64,000 bases of DNA from Acetobacter musti (GTDB lineage Bacteria; Pseudomonadota; Alphaproteobacteria; Acetobacterales; Acetobacteraceae), in contig NZ_WOTB01000010.1 in assembly GCF_011516835.1 (NCBI RefSeq), positions 1 through 64,000 of the forward strand. Direction: 5' to 3'. Below the pieces are notes generated by a model. The model worked only from the letters and a program-made list of their open reading frames with translations. It was not told the DNA's origin and did no database searches. Numbering within the stretch: the first letter of the stretch is position 1; each line of letters opens with the position of its first letter. The position numbers were made by a program, and so were the translations under genes. Shown one piece after another: positions 22,482 to 32,648 of the stretch.

Positions 22482-22558
22482 AGGGGTGTAGCTCAATTGG
22501 CTAGAGCGCCGGTCTCCAAAACCGGAGGTTGTGGGTTCGAGACCCTCCACCCCTGCCA
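22482..22558 (+). tRNA. tRNA-Trp (CCA)
   Basis: Plus-strand cloverleaf. The acceptor AGGGGTG pairs with CACCCCT, the anticodon loop CTCCAAA gives CCA, the T arm contains GGTTCGAGACC, and the 3' CCA is encoded. Its position just before secE-nusG is a widely conserved arrangement. A TTGACT at 22378-22383 may mark an upstream promoter, but no good -10 is visible. Confidence 0.95.
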
Positions 22559-22723
22559 AACCCGCCTGGTCAGACATCCGGTGGGAGCATCCCCTTCGGT
22601 CTGATCCTCCGTTCCAGGCAGCAGCGCAGCAGGCGGGCCGGCATTCGCCGGGCCCGGGCGAATCCAGGCCGGAAACACGCGGGCGAAACCCGATGTGTGG
22701 CGGCTGCTTGAGAAGGGTTGTTC

Positions 22724-22918
22724 GTGTCTGTCAGTCCGGTGAAATTTCTGCGTGACGTGGAGGCCGAAGCGCGTCGCGTCACATGGCCGTCACGCAAGGC
22801 AACCCTGGTCACGACAGGCGCGGTGCTCGCGATGGCTTCGCTCGCTTCACTTTTCTTTTTCGTCGTCGACCAGGTTATCGGCCTCGGCGTTCGTGAACTT
22901 TTCGGACTGGGAGGTTAG
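22724..22918 (+). CDS. secE: preprotein translocase subunit SecE
   Basis: The small essential subunit of the SecYEG channel in the inner membrane. 64 residues: the conserved cytoplasmic stretch VKFLRDVEAEARRVTWPSR is followed by one membrane helix (VLAMASLASLFFFVVDQVIG). GTG at 22724 was chosen because GAGAAGGG lies six bases upstream; the TTG at 22718 is too close to it. nusG begins ten bases on. Confidence 0.95.
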   Translation: MSVSPVKFLRDVEAEARRVTWPSRKATLVTTGAVLAMASLASLFFFVVDQVIGLGVRELFGLGG

Positions 22919-22927
22919 AGGACCGGC

Positions 22928-23458
22928 ATGGCCAAGCGTTGGTACGTCGTGCACGTCTATTCGGGATTCGAAAAGAAGATCGCGAGCCACATCATGGAGC
23001 AGGCCGCCCAGAAGGGTCTGGCCGATCACATCGATCAGGTGCTCGTCCCGTCCGAGGACGTGGTTGAAGTCCGTCGCGGGCAGAAAGTGAACTCGGAACG
23101 GAAGTTCTTCCCTGGTTACGTGCTGGTGAAAATGGAACTGACGGATGAGAGCTGGCATCTGGTCAAGGACACACCGAAAGTAACCGGCTTCCTCGGCACC
23201 AAAACGCGCCCCAGCCCGATTCCGGAAGCGGAAGCCGAGCGGATCATGAAGCAGGCTCAGGAAGGCGTCGAACGGCCGCGTTCCTCCGTCACCTTCGAGG
23301 TCGGCGAGCAGGTTCGCGTGGCCGACGGTCCGTTCACATCCTTCAATGGCGTGGTTGAGGAAGTCGACGAAGAGAAGACACGCCTGAAAGTCAGCGTCTC
23401 GATCTTCGGCCGCTCCACGCCTGTCGATCTGGATTACAGCCAGGTCGAGAAACTCTGA
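22928..23458 (+). CDS. nusG: transcription termination/antitermination factor NusG
   Basis: Binds RNA polymerase and Rho or ribosomes. The NGN domain starts [16 protein letters not shown] and includes [12 protein letters not shown]; the C-terminal KOW domain has [22 protein letters not shown]. 176 residues, normal. In many bacteria rplK follows; here a strong terminator follows instead and the next gene is convergent. Confidence 0.97.
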   Translation: MAKRWYVVHVYSGFEKKIASHIMEQAAQKGLADHIDQVLVPSEDVVEVRRGQKVNSERKFFPGYVLVKMELTDESWHLVKDTPKVTGFLGTKTRPSPIPEAEAERIMKQAQEGVERPRSSVTFEVGEQVRVADGPFTSFNGVVEEVDEEKTRLKVSVSIFGRSTPVDLDYSQVEKL

Positions 23459-23525
23459 CATCAGCCTGATCCCCGCCGGCACGTCCGGCGGCCCCGGCCG
23501 AACAATATTCTGACGCACCCCACAG

Positions 23526-23561
23526 AAAAGGCCGCCGGTCATCTGACCGGCGGCCCTTTTT
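23526..23561 (+). terminator. rho-independent terminator after nusG
   Basis: A perfect stem GGCCGCCGGTCA/TGACCGGCGGCC with a very tight loop is followed by CTTTTTC and preceded by AAAAG. It ends the secE-nusG transcript. Confidence 0.92.
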
Positions 23562-23616
23562 CATGAAAGCCGAAGACGCGGGACCCTTTCATAAAGGGTC
23601 ACCACGCACAGGCCCG

Positions 23617-24084
23617 TCAGATCATGGACTGCGCTTTGCTCAGAACAGCATTGCACAGCTTCCTGCGGACGCCCTCTTTCAGTGACGACAGCGAAAGCTG
23701 GTTGCCGTTCCCGACCTGAAGCAGCCCCTGCTGACCGGCCGTATACGACGAATCTCCGGTCACGCCGGACTTGCCGGTCAGGGAGTTCAGCGTCGAGGTA
23801 GCGGTCGAACCGCTGACAATGTTGTTCTGAACGCAGTAGCTCAGAATCCCCGTCACATTCCCCGTGCTGGCGGAAGACAGTGACGGAAGGCCGACCGAGC
23901 CCAGCAGACCCGACGTCCCGGAGGTGGTCGTTCCGCCAAGTCCCGACTGTCCGAGCGCGCCCTGCATCGCGCCCTGTTCTGCGCCTTTCGCCAGACTGCC
24001 AAATGACTGCGCCTGCGCGACAGATACGCCGGTCAGTGCCAGGCCGCCGGCAAGAGCGAGGGCGCGAAAACGACGAACGATCAT
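23617..24084 (-). CDS. secreted DUF2501 (YjjA-like) protein
   Basis: A 155-residue exported protein of unknown function. A signal peptide with a cut near AQAQS (residues 22-26) is followed by a Gly/Ser/Thr-rich middle. The C-terminal part has the DUF2501 features ILSYCVQNN and GNQLSLSSLKEGVRRKLCNAVL, including two cysteines that could form a disulfide in the periplasm. A hairpin GACCCTTT/AAAGGGTC at 23582-23600 lies just beyond its stop codon. Single gene, convergent with nusG. Confidence 0.85.
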   Translation of the reverse strand: MIVRRFRALALAGGLALTGVSVAQAQSFGSLAKGAEQGAMQGALGQSGLGGTTTSGTSGLLGSVGLPSLSSASTGNVTGILSYCVQNNIVSGSTATSTLNSLTGKSGVTGDSSYTAGQQGLLQVGNGNQLSLSSLKEGVRRKLCNAVLSKAQSMI

Positions 24085-24242
24085 GGGTATCCCCTTAATT
24101 TAACTAATGACCAGGCGGAGCATTCTCCGGGACCCGGTCTCCGCATCTGTGTAGACGCGCAATACGGCAGGAAGGCGACATCATCCGGTCACCTTCGCCA
24201 CGAAATCAGAAGAGACTGTGACATATGGAAACCACGGCCGCC

Positions 24243-25790
24243 TTAAATCTCCCCGTCAATCGGGTGCCATTTTCTCCCATCCCGTGCAAGGAGCTCGTCC
24301 GCACCCCGGGGTCCCGCTGAGCCGGCATCATAAAGCTCCGGAGCCGTCCTCTCGGCCTGCCAGTTTTCAAGCACCGGCTCCACGGCAGCCCATGCGGTTT
24401 CGATGTTATCGGCGCGCTGAAACAGCGTGGCATCCCCGCAAAGGCAGTCATAAAGCAGGGTTTCATAACCGACATTGGGCTCCCGGACGAAGAAATCCGG
24501 ATATCGGAATCGTGACTGCACATCGACCAGCCGCATCTCGGGACCAGGCTTCTTGGCGCCAAAGCAGATCGTAACACCCTGAACCGGCTGAACGTTCAGA
24601 ATCACCCGGTTCGGCGGCGGCGCATGCGCATGGTCCGCGGACGGGAAGAGCGTAAGAGGAGGGAGCCGGAACTCAATGACGATTTCAGCAATCCGGTTCG
24701 ACATCGCCTTCCCGGTCCGCAGATAGAACGGCACTCCGGCCCACCGCCAGTTCCGCACTTCCAGCTTCATCGCCACATATGTCTCGGTGTCACTGTCAGC
24801 CGCAACGCCGGGACTGTCGCGATAAGCCGCGACAGGCCTGCCTCTGACCGTTCCGGCAGCATACTGGCCACGCACCACATCCTCCGGCCTGACCGGCACA
24901 ATCGATTCGAAGAGCGTCTGCTTCGCTGTTCTGACCTTCTCCGGCGCGAAGCTCGCGGGCGGTTCCATCGCGACCATGGCGAGAAGCTGAAACAGGTGGT
25001 TCGGCACCATATCCCGCAGCGCCCCCGTCGCTTCGTAAAACGCCGCCCGCGATTCCACCGTGACCGTCTCCGCCGCCGTGATCTGGATGTTGTCGATGTA
25101 GTCGCGATGCCAGATCGGCTCGAAGATGACGTTGCCGAACCGCATCGCCAGAATGTTCTGAACGGTCTCCTTGCCGAGGAAGTGGTCGACACGGAAGATC
25201 TGCTCTTCCTTCAGCACGGCCAGAATGCGGCTGTTGAGTTCCCGTGCGGACTGAAGATCCGTCCCGAAAGGTTTTTCGATCACAACGCGGCGGAAGGCGC
25301 CGTTTTTCTCCTCCGTCAGCCCCGCCCTGCCCAGCGCCTCGACGGCAGGCGAGAAAAATCGCGCCGGAACAGCAAGATAGAAGACCACATTGCCGTCAAT
25401 CGCACCACCGAACTCCTTCAGAGCAGCAGCATCGGTAAAATCAATGCGGGCGTAACTCAGCCGGGCCGACAGCCAGCTCCATACGGTTTCATCGATTTTC
25501 GGCGTGTAGAATTCGGCCGTCGGGTCCTGCGTGAACTTCTCCATCATGGCGGTCAGACCGGCAAGCCAGCCTTCAGTCGTGTCCTCGGCGCGATCGACAC
25601 CGATGATTCTGAAGCGGTCAGGCAGCAGACCTGAAACCTTCAGGTCGTAAAGAGCCGGAATCAGCAGACGTTTCGTCAGGTCTCCATGCGCGCCGAAAAT
25701 GACGAGCGTGCAGTCGGGAGCAGGTTTCACCCCGGATGGCGCAACAGGCTGATCGGTTCGGGCGAAGGTTGAAATTCTCGCAACGGGCAT
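24243..25790 (-). CDS. zwf: glucose-6-phosphate dehydrogenase
   Basis: Oxidises glucose 6-phosphate to 6-phosphogluconolactone with NAD(P)+, the entry to the pentose phosphate and Entner-Doudoroff routes; cytoplasmic. The Rossmann motif FGAHGDLTKR and the substrate-binding motif RVDHFLGKE near 195 are intact, as is the FEPIWHRDYIDNIQI segment. 515 residues with a short N-terminal extension. Single gene, divergent from asd; no pgl or gnd lies beside it. Confidence 0.96.
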   Translation of the reverse strand: MPVARISTFARTDQPVAPSGVKPAPDCTLVIFGAHGDLTKRLLIPALYDLKVSGLLPDRFRIIGVDRAEDTTEGWLAGLTAMMEKFTQDPTAEFYTPKIDETVWSWLSARLSYARIDFTDAAALKEFGGAIDGNVVFYLAVPARFFSPAVEALGRAGLTEEKNGAFRRVVIEKPFGTDLQSARELNSRILAVLKEEQIFRVDHFLGKETVQNILAMRFGNVIFEPIWHRDYIDNIQITAAETVTVESRAAFYEATGALRDMVPNHLFQLLAMVAMEPPASFAPEKVRTAKQTLFESIVPVRPEDVVRGQYAAGTVRGRPVAAYRDSPGVAADSDTETYVAMKLEVRNWRWAGVPFYLRTGKAMSNRIAEIVIEFRLPPLTLFPSADHAHAPPPNRVILNVQPVQGVTICFGAKKPGPEMRLVDVQSRFRYPDFFVREPNVGYETLLYDCLCGDATLFQRADNIETAWAAVEPVLENWQAERTAPELYDAGSAGPRGADELLARDGRKWHPIDGEI

Positions 25791-25957
25791 CAGATACCAT
25801 CCCTCATCGTCGACGGGCGCCCGGCCGGCGGTCAGAACTGGCGCGCGCGTGACCGGAGCTCCGGGATAAACCTTCCACGCGCTCTCGTCTTGCTCTAGGT
25901 GTCACGTCGCCATTCTGCGCGGAATGCAGACGACACGTGGAGAGAAAGGGAAACGGG

Positions 25958-26980
<1,023 letters not shown>

Positions 26981-26996
26981 GCAGTCCGGCCGGCCG

Positions 26997-27047
26997 ACGC
27001 GCAGAGCAGACCCGGTATGCACCGGCCGTCTGCTCCCGCGCGTTTTT
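26997..27047 (+). terminator. rho-independent terminator after asd
   Basis: A two-part stem: GAGCAGAC (27004-27011) pairs with GTCTGCTC (27028-27035), with an inner CCGG/CCGG and an outer CGCG/CGCG, followed by TTTTT. The rest of the 330-base gap 26981-27310 probably holds the sdh promoter, but I cannot assign -35 and -10 boxes with confidence. Confidence 0.8.
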
Positions 27048-27310
27048 GTTTCGACCCCGTTCCTGAATAGATAGCCCCGCTTTTATACGATTCGGCGGCT
27101 CCCGGTCTGCGCCACAGACCATGCGCCCGGCGCGGCAGGGGGCTCCCGGCCGCAGACAACCGCCGAAATCATCAAATAAAACGTGAGCCTACCTCCCGGT
27201 TTCGTGTTTCTCCGTCGAATTGACCCCCGCACCCCTGCGGCGTAGGACCGATTTCTGACTGACGCCGGTTTTATGCGGCGTTTTATCTACACAGAGACGG
27301 CGAGGCGACG

Positions 27311-27784
27311 ATGCAGGATGTCCGGGAAGCGCTCTATGTCGGGAGCCGAAGCGACGGCAGATTAATCCGACGACCCATGTCACCGCATCTTCAGGTTTAC
27401 AAGATGCGCCTGTCGATGTTCCTTTCGATAACGAATCGTATCACAGGCGTCGTGGCGACTGCGGGTTCAGCCCTGGGCGTAGCCTGGCTTGCGGCACTGG
27501 CAAAAGGACCGAAATCCTTCGCGGCGGCGCGGAAGGTGACCGGCAATCCGCTGGGACAGATCATACTGGGTGGCTGGATTCTGTCACTCGTATGGCACAC
27601 CGTCGGCGGGCTGCGCCACTTCATCTGGGATGTGGGCAAACGCGACGATAAAAAATCGGTCAATGAGGATGGCCCCGTTGCCGTCGGCGTCATCGCCGGC
27701 GTCAGCGTGACCCTCGCCGCGGCCCTGCTGGGCGTCTCCTGTTGCCGTTCGCGCAGCCGCGCCAAGTTGAGGAAGGCCTCCTGA
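27311..27784 (+). CDS. sdhC: succinate dehydrogenase cytochrome b556 subunit
   Basis: Membrane anchor of complex II, binding heme b and quinone. The family motif RPMSPHLQVYK is near 21-31, and SITNRITG near 39-46 supplies quinone-site Ser and Arg. His96 (WHTVGGLRH) is the expected heme ligand. Three membrane helices. The ATG at 27311 follows GGCGAGGCG. Overlap-free, one base before the sdhD start codon. Confidence 0.94.
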   Translation: MQDVREALYVGSRSDGRLIRRPMSPHLQVYKMRLSMFLSITNRITGVVATAGSALGVAWLAALAKGPKSFAAARKVTGNPLGQIILGGWILSLVWHTVGGLRHFIWDVGKRDDKKSVNEDGPVAVGVIAGVSVTLAAALLGVSCCRSRSRAKLRKAS

Positions 27785-27785
27785 G

Positions 27786-28205
27786 ATGAATGCACCGGTC
27801 TCTCCGCATCATGATGTGATGCGCTCCCAGCTGGGCCGCGCCCGCGGTCTCGGCTCGGGTCATTCCGGCACCGGCCACTGGATTGCGGAACGTGTATCAG
27901 CGGCAACGCTGCTGCCTCTGTCCGGCTGGTTTGTCGTGCAGATGTTCCGCCTCGGCGGCGCCGATTACGAAGAAGTCGCTGAATGGGGTGGCAGGCCGCT
28001 GAACGCGACGATGCTGGCCGCGCTCGTCATTTCCAGCTTCTACCACGCCGAATCCGGACTGCAGGTCATTGTCGATGACTATGTCCACGGCAAGGCCCAC
28101 GTGCCGGCAAAGCTGGGCGTCCGGTTCGTGACCGGCATTCTCGGACTGCTGGGTGTCGTGGCCGTGCTGAAGCTTGCGCTCGGCCGGCCGGCTCCGAAAG
28201 CCTGA
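27786..28205 (+). CDS. sdhD: succinate dehydrogenase hydrophobic anchor subunit
   Basis: The second membrane anchor of complex II, 139 residues with three helices. GTGHWIAERVSAATLLPL and YHAESGLQVIVDDYVHG are typical; the His of SSFYHAESG is the likely heme ligand. Lies between sdhC and sdhA. Confidence 0.94.
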   Translation: MNAPVSPHHDVMRSQLGRARGLGSGHSGTGHWIAERVSAATLLPLSGWFVVQMFRLGGADYEEVAEWGGRPLNATMLAALVISSFYHAESGLQVIVDDYVHGKAHVPAKLGVRFVTGILGLLGVVAVLKLALGRPAPKA

Positions 28206-28302
28206 CTGAAATTCCTCCGGCTCCGGTCCCGCCCGCAGGCGTGGCCGTGCCGGTTTTTCACTGACGCATGACAGGTCGCAAGACAACGGGAGCGCCGTCA
28301 CA

Positions 28303-30114
28303 ATGAACGCTATTTCCTCTCCATCGCGGGGAGCCTACCGAATCGTCGATCACGCCTATGACGTGGTGGTTGTCGGCGCCGGCGGCTCGGGTCTCCGTGC
28401 AACACTCGGCATGGGCGCCGCAGGCCTCTCCACGGCCTGCGTGACCAAGGTCTTCCCGACACGCAGCCATACCGTGGCGGCGCAGGGCGGCATCGGCGCC
28501 TCGCTGGGCAACATGGCCCCTGATAACTGGCGCTGGCACATGTACGACACCGTGAAGGGGTCGGACTGGCTGGGCGATCAGGACGCCATCGAATATATGT
28601 GCCGCGAGGCGGTTCCGGCCGTCTACGAGCTCGAGCATTTCGGCGTGCCGTTCTCCCGCACGGAAGACGGCAAGATCTATCAGCGCCCCTTCGGCGGCCA
28701 TATGAGCGATTTCGGCAAGGCCCCCGTGCCCCGCGCCTGCGCCGCCGCTGACCGCACGGGTCATGCGATCCTGCACACGCTGTATCAGCAGTGCCTGAAA
28801 CATAACGTCGAATTCTTCGTCGAATACTTTGCCATCGACCTTATCATGGATGAGGAAGGCGCCTGTCGCGGCGTGATGGCCTGGTGTCAGGACGACGGCA
28901 CGATCCATCGCTTCAACGCGAAGATGGTGGTTCTGGCGACCGGCGGTTATGGCCGCGCCTATCAGTCCTGCACCTCGGCCCACACCTGCACCGGCGACGG
29001 TGGCGGTATGGCGATGCGCGCCGGCCTGCCGACGCAGGACATGGAGTTCGTGCAGTTCCACCCGACCGGCATCTATCCGGCAGGTTGCCTGCTGACGGAA
29101 GGCTGCCGTGGTGAGGGCGGCTATCTGACCAACTCCGAAGGCGAGCGCTTCATGGAGCGCTACGCCCCGACAGCGAAGGATCTGGCGTCCCGTGACGTCG
29201 TCTCCCGCGCAATGACCCTGGAAATTCGCGAAGGCCGTGGCTGTGGTCCGAAAAAGGATCACATCATGATGCATCTGGAGCATCTTGGCGCCGATCTGCT
29301 GCACGAACGCCTGCCAGGCATCGTCGAGACCTCGCGTGTGTTCGCCGGCATCGACGTCACAAAAGAGCCGGTGCCGGTTCTGCCGACCGTTCACTACAAC
29401 ATGGGCGGCATTCCGACCAACATTCATGGCGAGGTGGTGCGGCCGACGGATGACAATCCGGATGCGGTTGTGCCAGGCCTGATGGCGGTCGGTGAGGCAG
29501 CCTGCGTGTCCGTGCACGGCGCGAATCGTCTGGGTACGAACTCTCTGCTCGATCTGATCGTCTTCGGTCGCGCCGCCGCGAAGCGTGCGGCGGAAATCGT
29601 GAAGCCGACAGACTTCTCAAGACCTCTGCCAGCCGGCGCGGGCGAGGCGGCGCTGGATCGTCTGGATGCGACCCGCTACGCCAAAGGCGGCACGCGGGTC
29701 GCCGAACTGCGTGATCGCCTGCAGCGTGACATGCAGATGCACGCGGCGGTGTTCCGTACCGAGGAGAGCCTCAAGGAAGGCTGCGACAAGATCCAGGAGA
29801 TCTGGAAAGCGCGCGCCGACATGTCGGTCGCCGATCACTCGCTGATCTGGAACAGCGATCTGATGGAAGCGCTGGAGTTCGACAACCTGCTGGCCAATGC
29901 GACGGTCACGCTGGAAAGCGGCCTCGTCCGCCACGAGACCCGCGGCGGCCATGCCCGCGACGATTATCCGGAGCGCGACGACAAGAACTGGATGAAGCAC
30001 AGCGTGTCCTGGCTGGACGACAAGGGCGATACGAAGCTGACCTATCGCCCTGTGCACATGAAGACGCTGACCGATGAGGTTCAGGTCTTCCCGCCGAAAA
30101 AGCGTGTTTACTGA
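28303..30114 (+). CDS. sdhA: succinate dehydrogenase flavoprotein subunit
   Basis: Oxidises succinate to fumarate and passes electrons to Sdh[14 protein letters not shown] is the FAD-binding motif, His56 ([10 protein letters not shown]) the covalent FAD attachment residue, and the active-site region [11 protein letters not shown] is intact. 603 residues, normal. A GGGAGCG site lies before the ATG, 97 bases after sdhD. Confidence 0.97.
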   Translation: MNAISSPSRGAYRIVDHAYDVVVVGAGGSGLRATLGMGAAGLSTACVTKVFPTRSHTVAAQGGIGASLGNMAPDNWRWHMYDTVKGSDWLGDQDAIEYMCREAVPAVYELEHFGVPFSRTEDGKIYQRPFGGHMSDFGKAPVPRACAAADRTGHAILHTLYQQCLKHNVEFFVEYFAIDLIMDEEGACRGVMAWCQDDGTIHRFNAKMVVLATGGYGRAYQSCTSAHTCTGDGGGMAMRAGLPTQDMEFVQFHPTGIYPAGCLLTEGCRGEGGYLTNSEGERFMERYAPTAKDLASRDVVSRAMTLEIREGRGCGPKKDHIMMHLEHLGADLLHERLPGIVETSRVFAGIDVTKEPVPVLPTVHYNMGGIPTNIHGEVVRPTDDNPDAVVPGLMAVGEAACVSVHGANRLGTNSLLDLIVFGRAAAKRAAEIVKPTDFSRPLPAGAGEAALDRLDATRYAKGGTRVAELRDRLQRDMQMHAAVFRTEESLKEGCDKIQEIWKARADMSVADHSLIWNSDLMEALEFDNLLANATVTLESGLVRHETRGGHARDDYPERDDKNWMKHSVSWLDDKGDTKLTYRPVHMKTLTDEVQVFPPKKRVY

Positions 30115-30151
30115 TCTGCCGTGATGAACGGACGAATTAAGGGAGGCTAAG

Positions 30152-30934
30152 ATGGTCGAACTGAGACTTCCGCGGAACAGCACGGTGGGTCAGGGGCAGT
30201 TTTTCCCTGCCCCGGCCGGTGCGAAAACTGTGCGGGTTTTCAAAATCTATCGCTGGACGCCGGATGACGACAAAAATCCGGTGATGGACACATATGAGGT
30301 CGATCTGGACGCGATCGGTCCGATGGTTCTCGATGCGCTGATCCACATCAAGAACGACATCGACCCGACACTGACATTTCGTCGCTCCTGCCGCGAGGGA
30401 ATCTGCGGGTCCTGCGCGATGAACATTGACGGCGAGAACACGCTGGCGTGTCTGAAGCCGATCAAAGACATGAAGGGGGATGTGATCATCAATCCCCTCC
30501 CCCACATGCCGATCGTCAAGGATCTCGTCTCCAATCTGGATGGCGCCTACGCCCAGCTCCGCTCGATCGAACCCTGGATGAAGGCCGACAGCGCACCGCC
30601 ACCGGATGGCGAGCGCCGCCAGTCGATCGAGGAACGGGCGAAGCTGGACGGTATGTGGGAGTGCATTCTGTGCTTCTGTTGCACAACCTCCTGCCCGTCT
30701 TACTGGTGGAATGGTGACCGGTATCTTGGTCCGGCTGTGCTGCTGGCGGCTAACCGGTGGATTGTGGACAGCCGTGACGAGCATACCGGTGACCGGCTGG
30801 ATTCGCTTGAAGACACCTTCAAGCTGTATGCCTGCCGCACGATCATGAACTGCACGCAGACCTGCCCGAAAGGTCTGAACCCGGCCAAGGCGATCGGGCA
30901 CATCAAGGAACTGCAGGTTGAACGGAAGCTCTGA
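30152..30934 (+). CDS. sdhB: succinate dehydrogenase iron-sulfur subunit
   Basis: Carries the three iron-sulfur centres of complex II. Cys80, 85, 88 and 100 ([10 protein letters not shown]) bind [2Fe-2S]; [12 protein letters not shown] at about 171-182 and [14 protein letters not shown] bind the [4Fe-4S] and [3Fe-4S] clusters. 260 residues. A GGGAGG ribosome site precedes the ATG. Last gene of sdhCDAB, followed by a terminator. Confidence 0.97.
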   Translation: MVELRLPRNSTVGQGQFFPAPAGAKTVRVFKIYRWTPDDDKNPVMDTYEVDLDAIGPMVLDALIHIKNDIDPTLTFRRSCREGICGSCAMNIDGENTLACLKPIKDMKGDVIINPLPHMPIVKDLVSNLDGAYAQLRSIEPWMKADSAPPPDGERRQSIEERAKLDGMWECILCFCCTTSCPSYWWNGDRYLGPAVLLAANRWIVDSRDEHTGDRLDSLEDTFKLYACRTIMNCTQTCPKGLNPAKAIGHIKELQVERKL

Positions 30935-30960
30935 GCGGAGCTTTCATTCTGAGCCTGAAG

Positions 30961-30993
30961 GCGCCGGGAGGGAAACCTTCCGGCGCTTTTTTT
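30961..30993 (+). terminator. rho-independent terminator after sdhB
   Basis: An 11-bp stem beginning GCGCCGG and closing with CCGGCGC, with a GAAA tetraloop, is followed by T7. Confidence 0.92.
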
Positions 30994-31031
30994 GACGTTT
31001 GTCTGCTTTGCAAAGACAGATCAGATGGCTT

Positions 31032-31091
31032 TTCAGGGCTTTGCCCCGAACCCCACAAAGGGACGCAGTCCCTTTGATCCCGGTTTGTTAA
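31032..31091 (-). repeat. family B double-hairpin repeat
   Basis: Reverse-orientation B module: TTCAGGGCTTTGCCCCGAA, then AAAGGGACGCAGTCCCTTT and GATCCCGGTTTGTTAA. It is placed between the sdh terminator and repeat A3. The gap 30935-31265 holds no gene I can support. Confidence 0.8.
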
Positions 31092-31319
31092 AATCAAAAG
31101 GGCAAAACCCCGCCTTGTCGCCTGTTTGCAAAATACAGAAACGCCTTTTTTGCAGCCTGACAAAAAAGACTGTTTCATAAACCTGCTTCTGAAATTCCCT
31201 GTAAATTATACAGACGTTTTTGGTGAAGCTTTTTCAGGACGCTTCAGAAGACACCGCCTTTTTGGGGTCTGTTGGGAATTGTACTTTTTCAAAGCCACCA
31301 AATGTGATTCAAAATCCGT

Positions 31320-31667
31320 ATGGATCGCTTCGTATTGACAGATGCCCAATGGGCGAAAATGGAACCGCTATACCTTGGCAAGAAAACGGATCGCGGCCGC
31401 AGCGGGCGGAACAACCGTCTTTTCATTGAGGCGGTCTTATGGATTGCCCGGACCGGCAGTCCATGGCGTGACCTTCCGACGCATTTCGGGCATTGGAACT
31501 CGGCCTATTCCCGTTACAGCGACTGGATGAAAGCCGGTGTTTTCAAACGGCTTTTTGAAGCGGTCTCTGACGATGCCGACATGGAATATGCGATGATCGA
31601 CGGCACGGTGGTCCGGGTTCACCGCCATGGCCAGGGCGCAAAAGGGGGACCCGAAGTCAGGCGATAG
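31320..31667 (+). CDS. IS5-family transposase, N-terminal frame (orfA)
   Basis: 115 residues with the IS5/IS427 N-terminal region (FVLTDAQWAKMEPLY, FIEAVLWIARTGSPWRDLP) and the first catalytic Asp in AMIDGTVVRVH. Near its end is GCA AAA GGG GGA at 31638-31649; slipping back one base on AAAAGGG leads into the orfB frame, giving a full DDE transposase. The remaining catalytic residues are in orfB. Confidence 0.88.
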   Translation: MDRFVLTDAQWAKMEPLYLGKKTDRGRSGRNNRLFIEAVLWIARTGSPWRDLPTHFGHWNSAYSRYSDWMKAGVFKRLFEAVSDDADMEYAMIDGTVVRVHRHGQGAKGGPEVRR

Positions 31668-31675
31668 GACGCAGT

Positions 31676-32071
31676 GTGACGGGATGGTCCACCAAGATCA
31701 TCGCCATGACTGACGCCCTGGGCAATCTGGTCCATTTTACGCTTATCCCTGGCCAGCATTACGACACGGTCGGGGTGGCACCGCTTCTCGAACAGGCTGA
31801 TTTCGAGGGACTTCTTGCTGACAAAGCGTTTGATGTCCACTGGATCGTGGATACCATACGCGCGCAAGAGGCCCGCGTGGTCATTCCTCAGCGTCGGAAC
31901 CGCCTCGACAGGCGACCCTTCGATGGAGCCCTGTTCAGGGCGCGCCATCTCATCGAGAACTTCTTCTGCAAGCTCAAGGAGTTCAAGCGCATCGCCATGC
32001 GAAGCGACAAGACAGACAGATCATTCGCAGCGATGATTTATCTCACCGCCGCAGTCATCAATTCACGATAA
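31676..32071 (+). CDS. IS5-family transposase, C-terminal frame (orfB)
   Basis: 131 residues from GTG at 31676; the frame is already open from about 31640, where frameshifting from orfA would enter it (RSQAIGRS then GWSTKI). It carries the second Asp in LLADKAFDVHW and the catalytic Glu in HLIENFFCKLKEFKRIAMR. Probably expressed as the orfAB fusion. Confidence 0.86.
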   Translation: MTGWSTKIIAMTDALGNLVHFTLIPGQHYDTVGVAPLLEQADFEGLLADKAFDVHWIVDTIRAQEARVVIPQRRNRLDRRPFDGALFRARHLIENFFCKLKEFKRIAMRSDKTDRSFAAMIYLTAAVINSR

Positions 32072-32479
32072 TTCCCAACAGGCCCTGGGAAAAGGCGGCA
32101 CCAAAAAACTTTTATTTATTTTTATCAAAGATTTAACCCAGAAAGGTTCTTCAATCTGGCTGAGGCTGGCAAGTAACCAGGACTCAAAAAATCACAACAT
32201 CATCAGTCTGTTATGAGAATTTTTGTGCATTTAAGGCTTTTGAAACAGCCTCTGAGACATACAGCCCGACCTTCCGCCGGCCTTCAGGACAGACAGCAAA
32301 CCTCCCTCTGCCTTTCTGCAACAAAGAAAGATTTTTCTGTCCTCAATGATATCAGAAATACGATCAGCCAAGGCCAGATTCCGGAAAGTCACGCTCTTTC
32401 CAGATCTGATGCGAAATAACCACCGAAAAAATCACCGGAACGCCGGCATTATCAGCTCATACACATCTGACCGACCGGG

Positions 32480-32599
32480 ACAGCAGGGCTCTGCCCTGCA
32501 CCCGGAAGAGGTCGCGACCCCTTCACCCTTTTATGTTTAATAAACCGGGATCAAAGGGACCCCGTCCCTTTGTGGGGTTCGGGGCAAAGCCCCGAAAAC
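32480..32599 (+). repeat. family C plus B repeat module
   Basis: A C stem GCAGGGCTCTGCCCTGC and a weakened second stem are followed by B: TAAACCGGGATCAAAGGG, the GGGACCCCGTCCC stem and CGGGGCAAAGCCCCG. The other part of the gap 32086-32648, between 32253 and 32479, is AT-richer and holds nothing I can identify. Confidence 0.8.
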
Positions 32600-32648
32600 T
32601 CCCGACTTTCCCTGCACAGCCGGCCGCACAGGGATATTCAGGTCACAG

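Larger units (their letters stand above)
31266..32085 (+). mobile_element. IS5-family insertion sequence (IS427-like), 820 bp
   Basis: The ends are imperfect inverted repeats: GGTCTGTTGGGAATTGT on the left and, reversed, GGGCCTGTTGGGAATTAT on the right. An apparent 3-bp target duplication TGG flanks it (31263-31265 and 32086-32088). It carries two overlapping transposase reading frames in the -1 arrangement of the IS427 subgroup, both apparently intact. It lies inside family A repeat A3. Confidence 0.88.
31168..32252. repeat. family A repeat, copy A3, split by an IS element
   Basis: The left end GACTGTTTCATAAAC and the right end GGCTTTTGAAACAGCCTC form an inverted pair. Removing the 820-base IS and one TGG leaves about 262 bases, like copies A1 and A5. 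The broken hairpin is GCCTTTTTGG on the left and GGGAAAAGGC on the right, so the IS entered the loop of the GCCGCC-type hairpin. The distal half carries the CACAACATCATCAGTCTGTTATG segment shared with A2 and A10. Confidence 0.78.

Noticed and set aside
25791..25957. Riboswitch or attenuator upstream of asd
   Set aside because: No lysine-riboswitch-like conserved core or leader peptide could be recognised in the 167-base gap.
28258..29517. 419-codon frame antisense to sdhA
   Set aside because: sdhA is intact with its FAD histidine and active site; the antisense product has no domain features.
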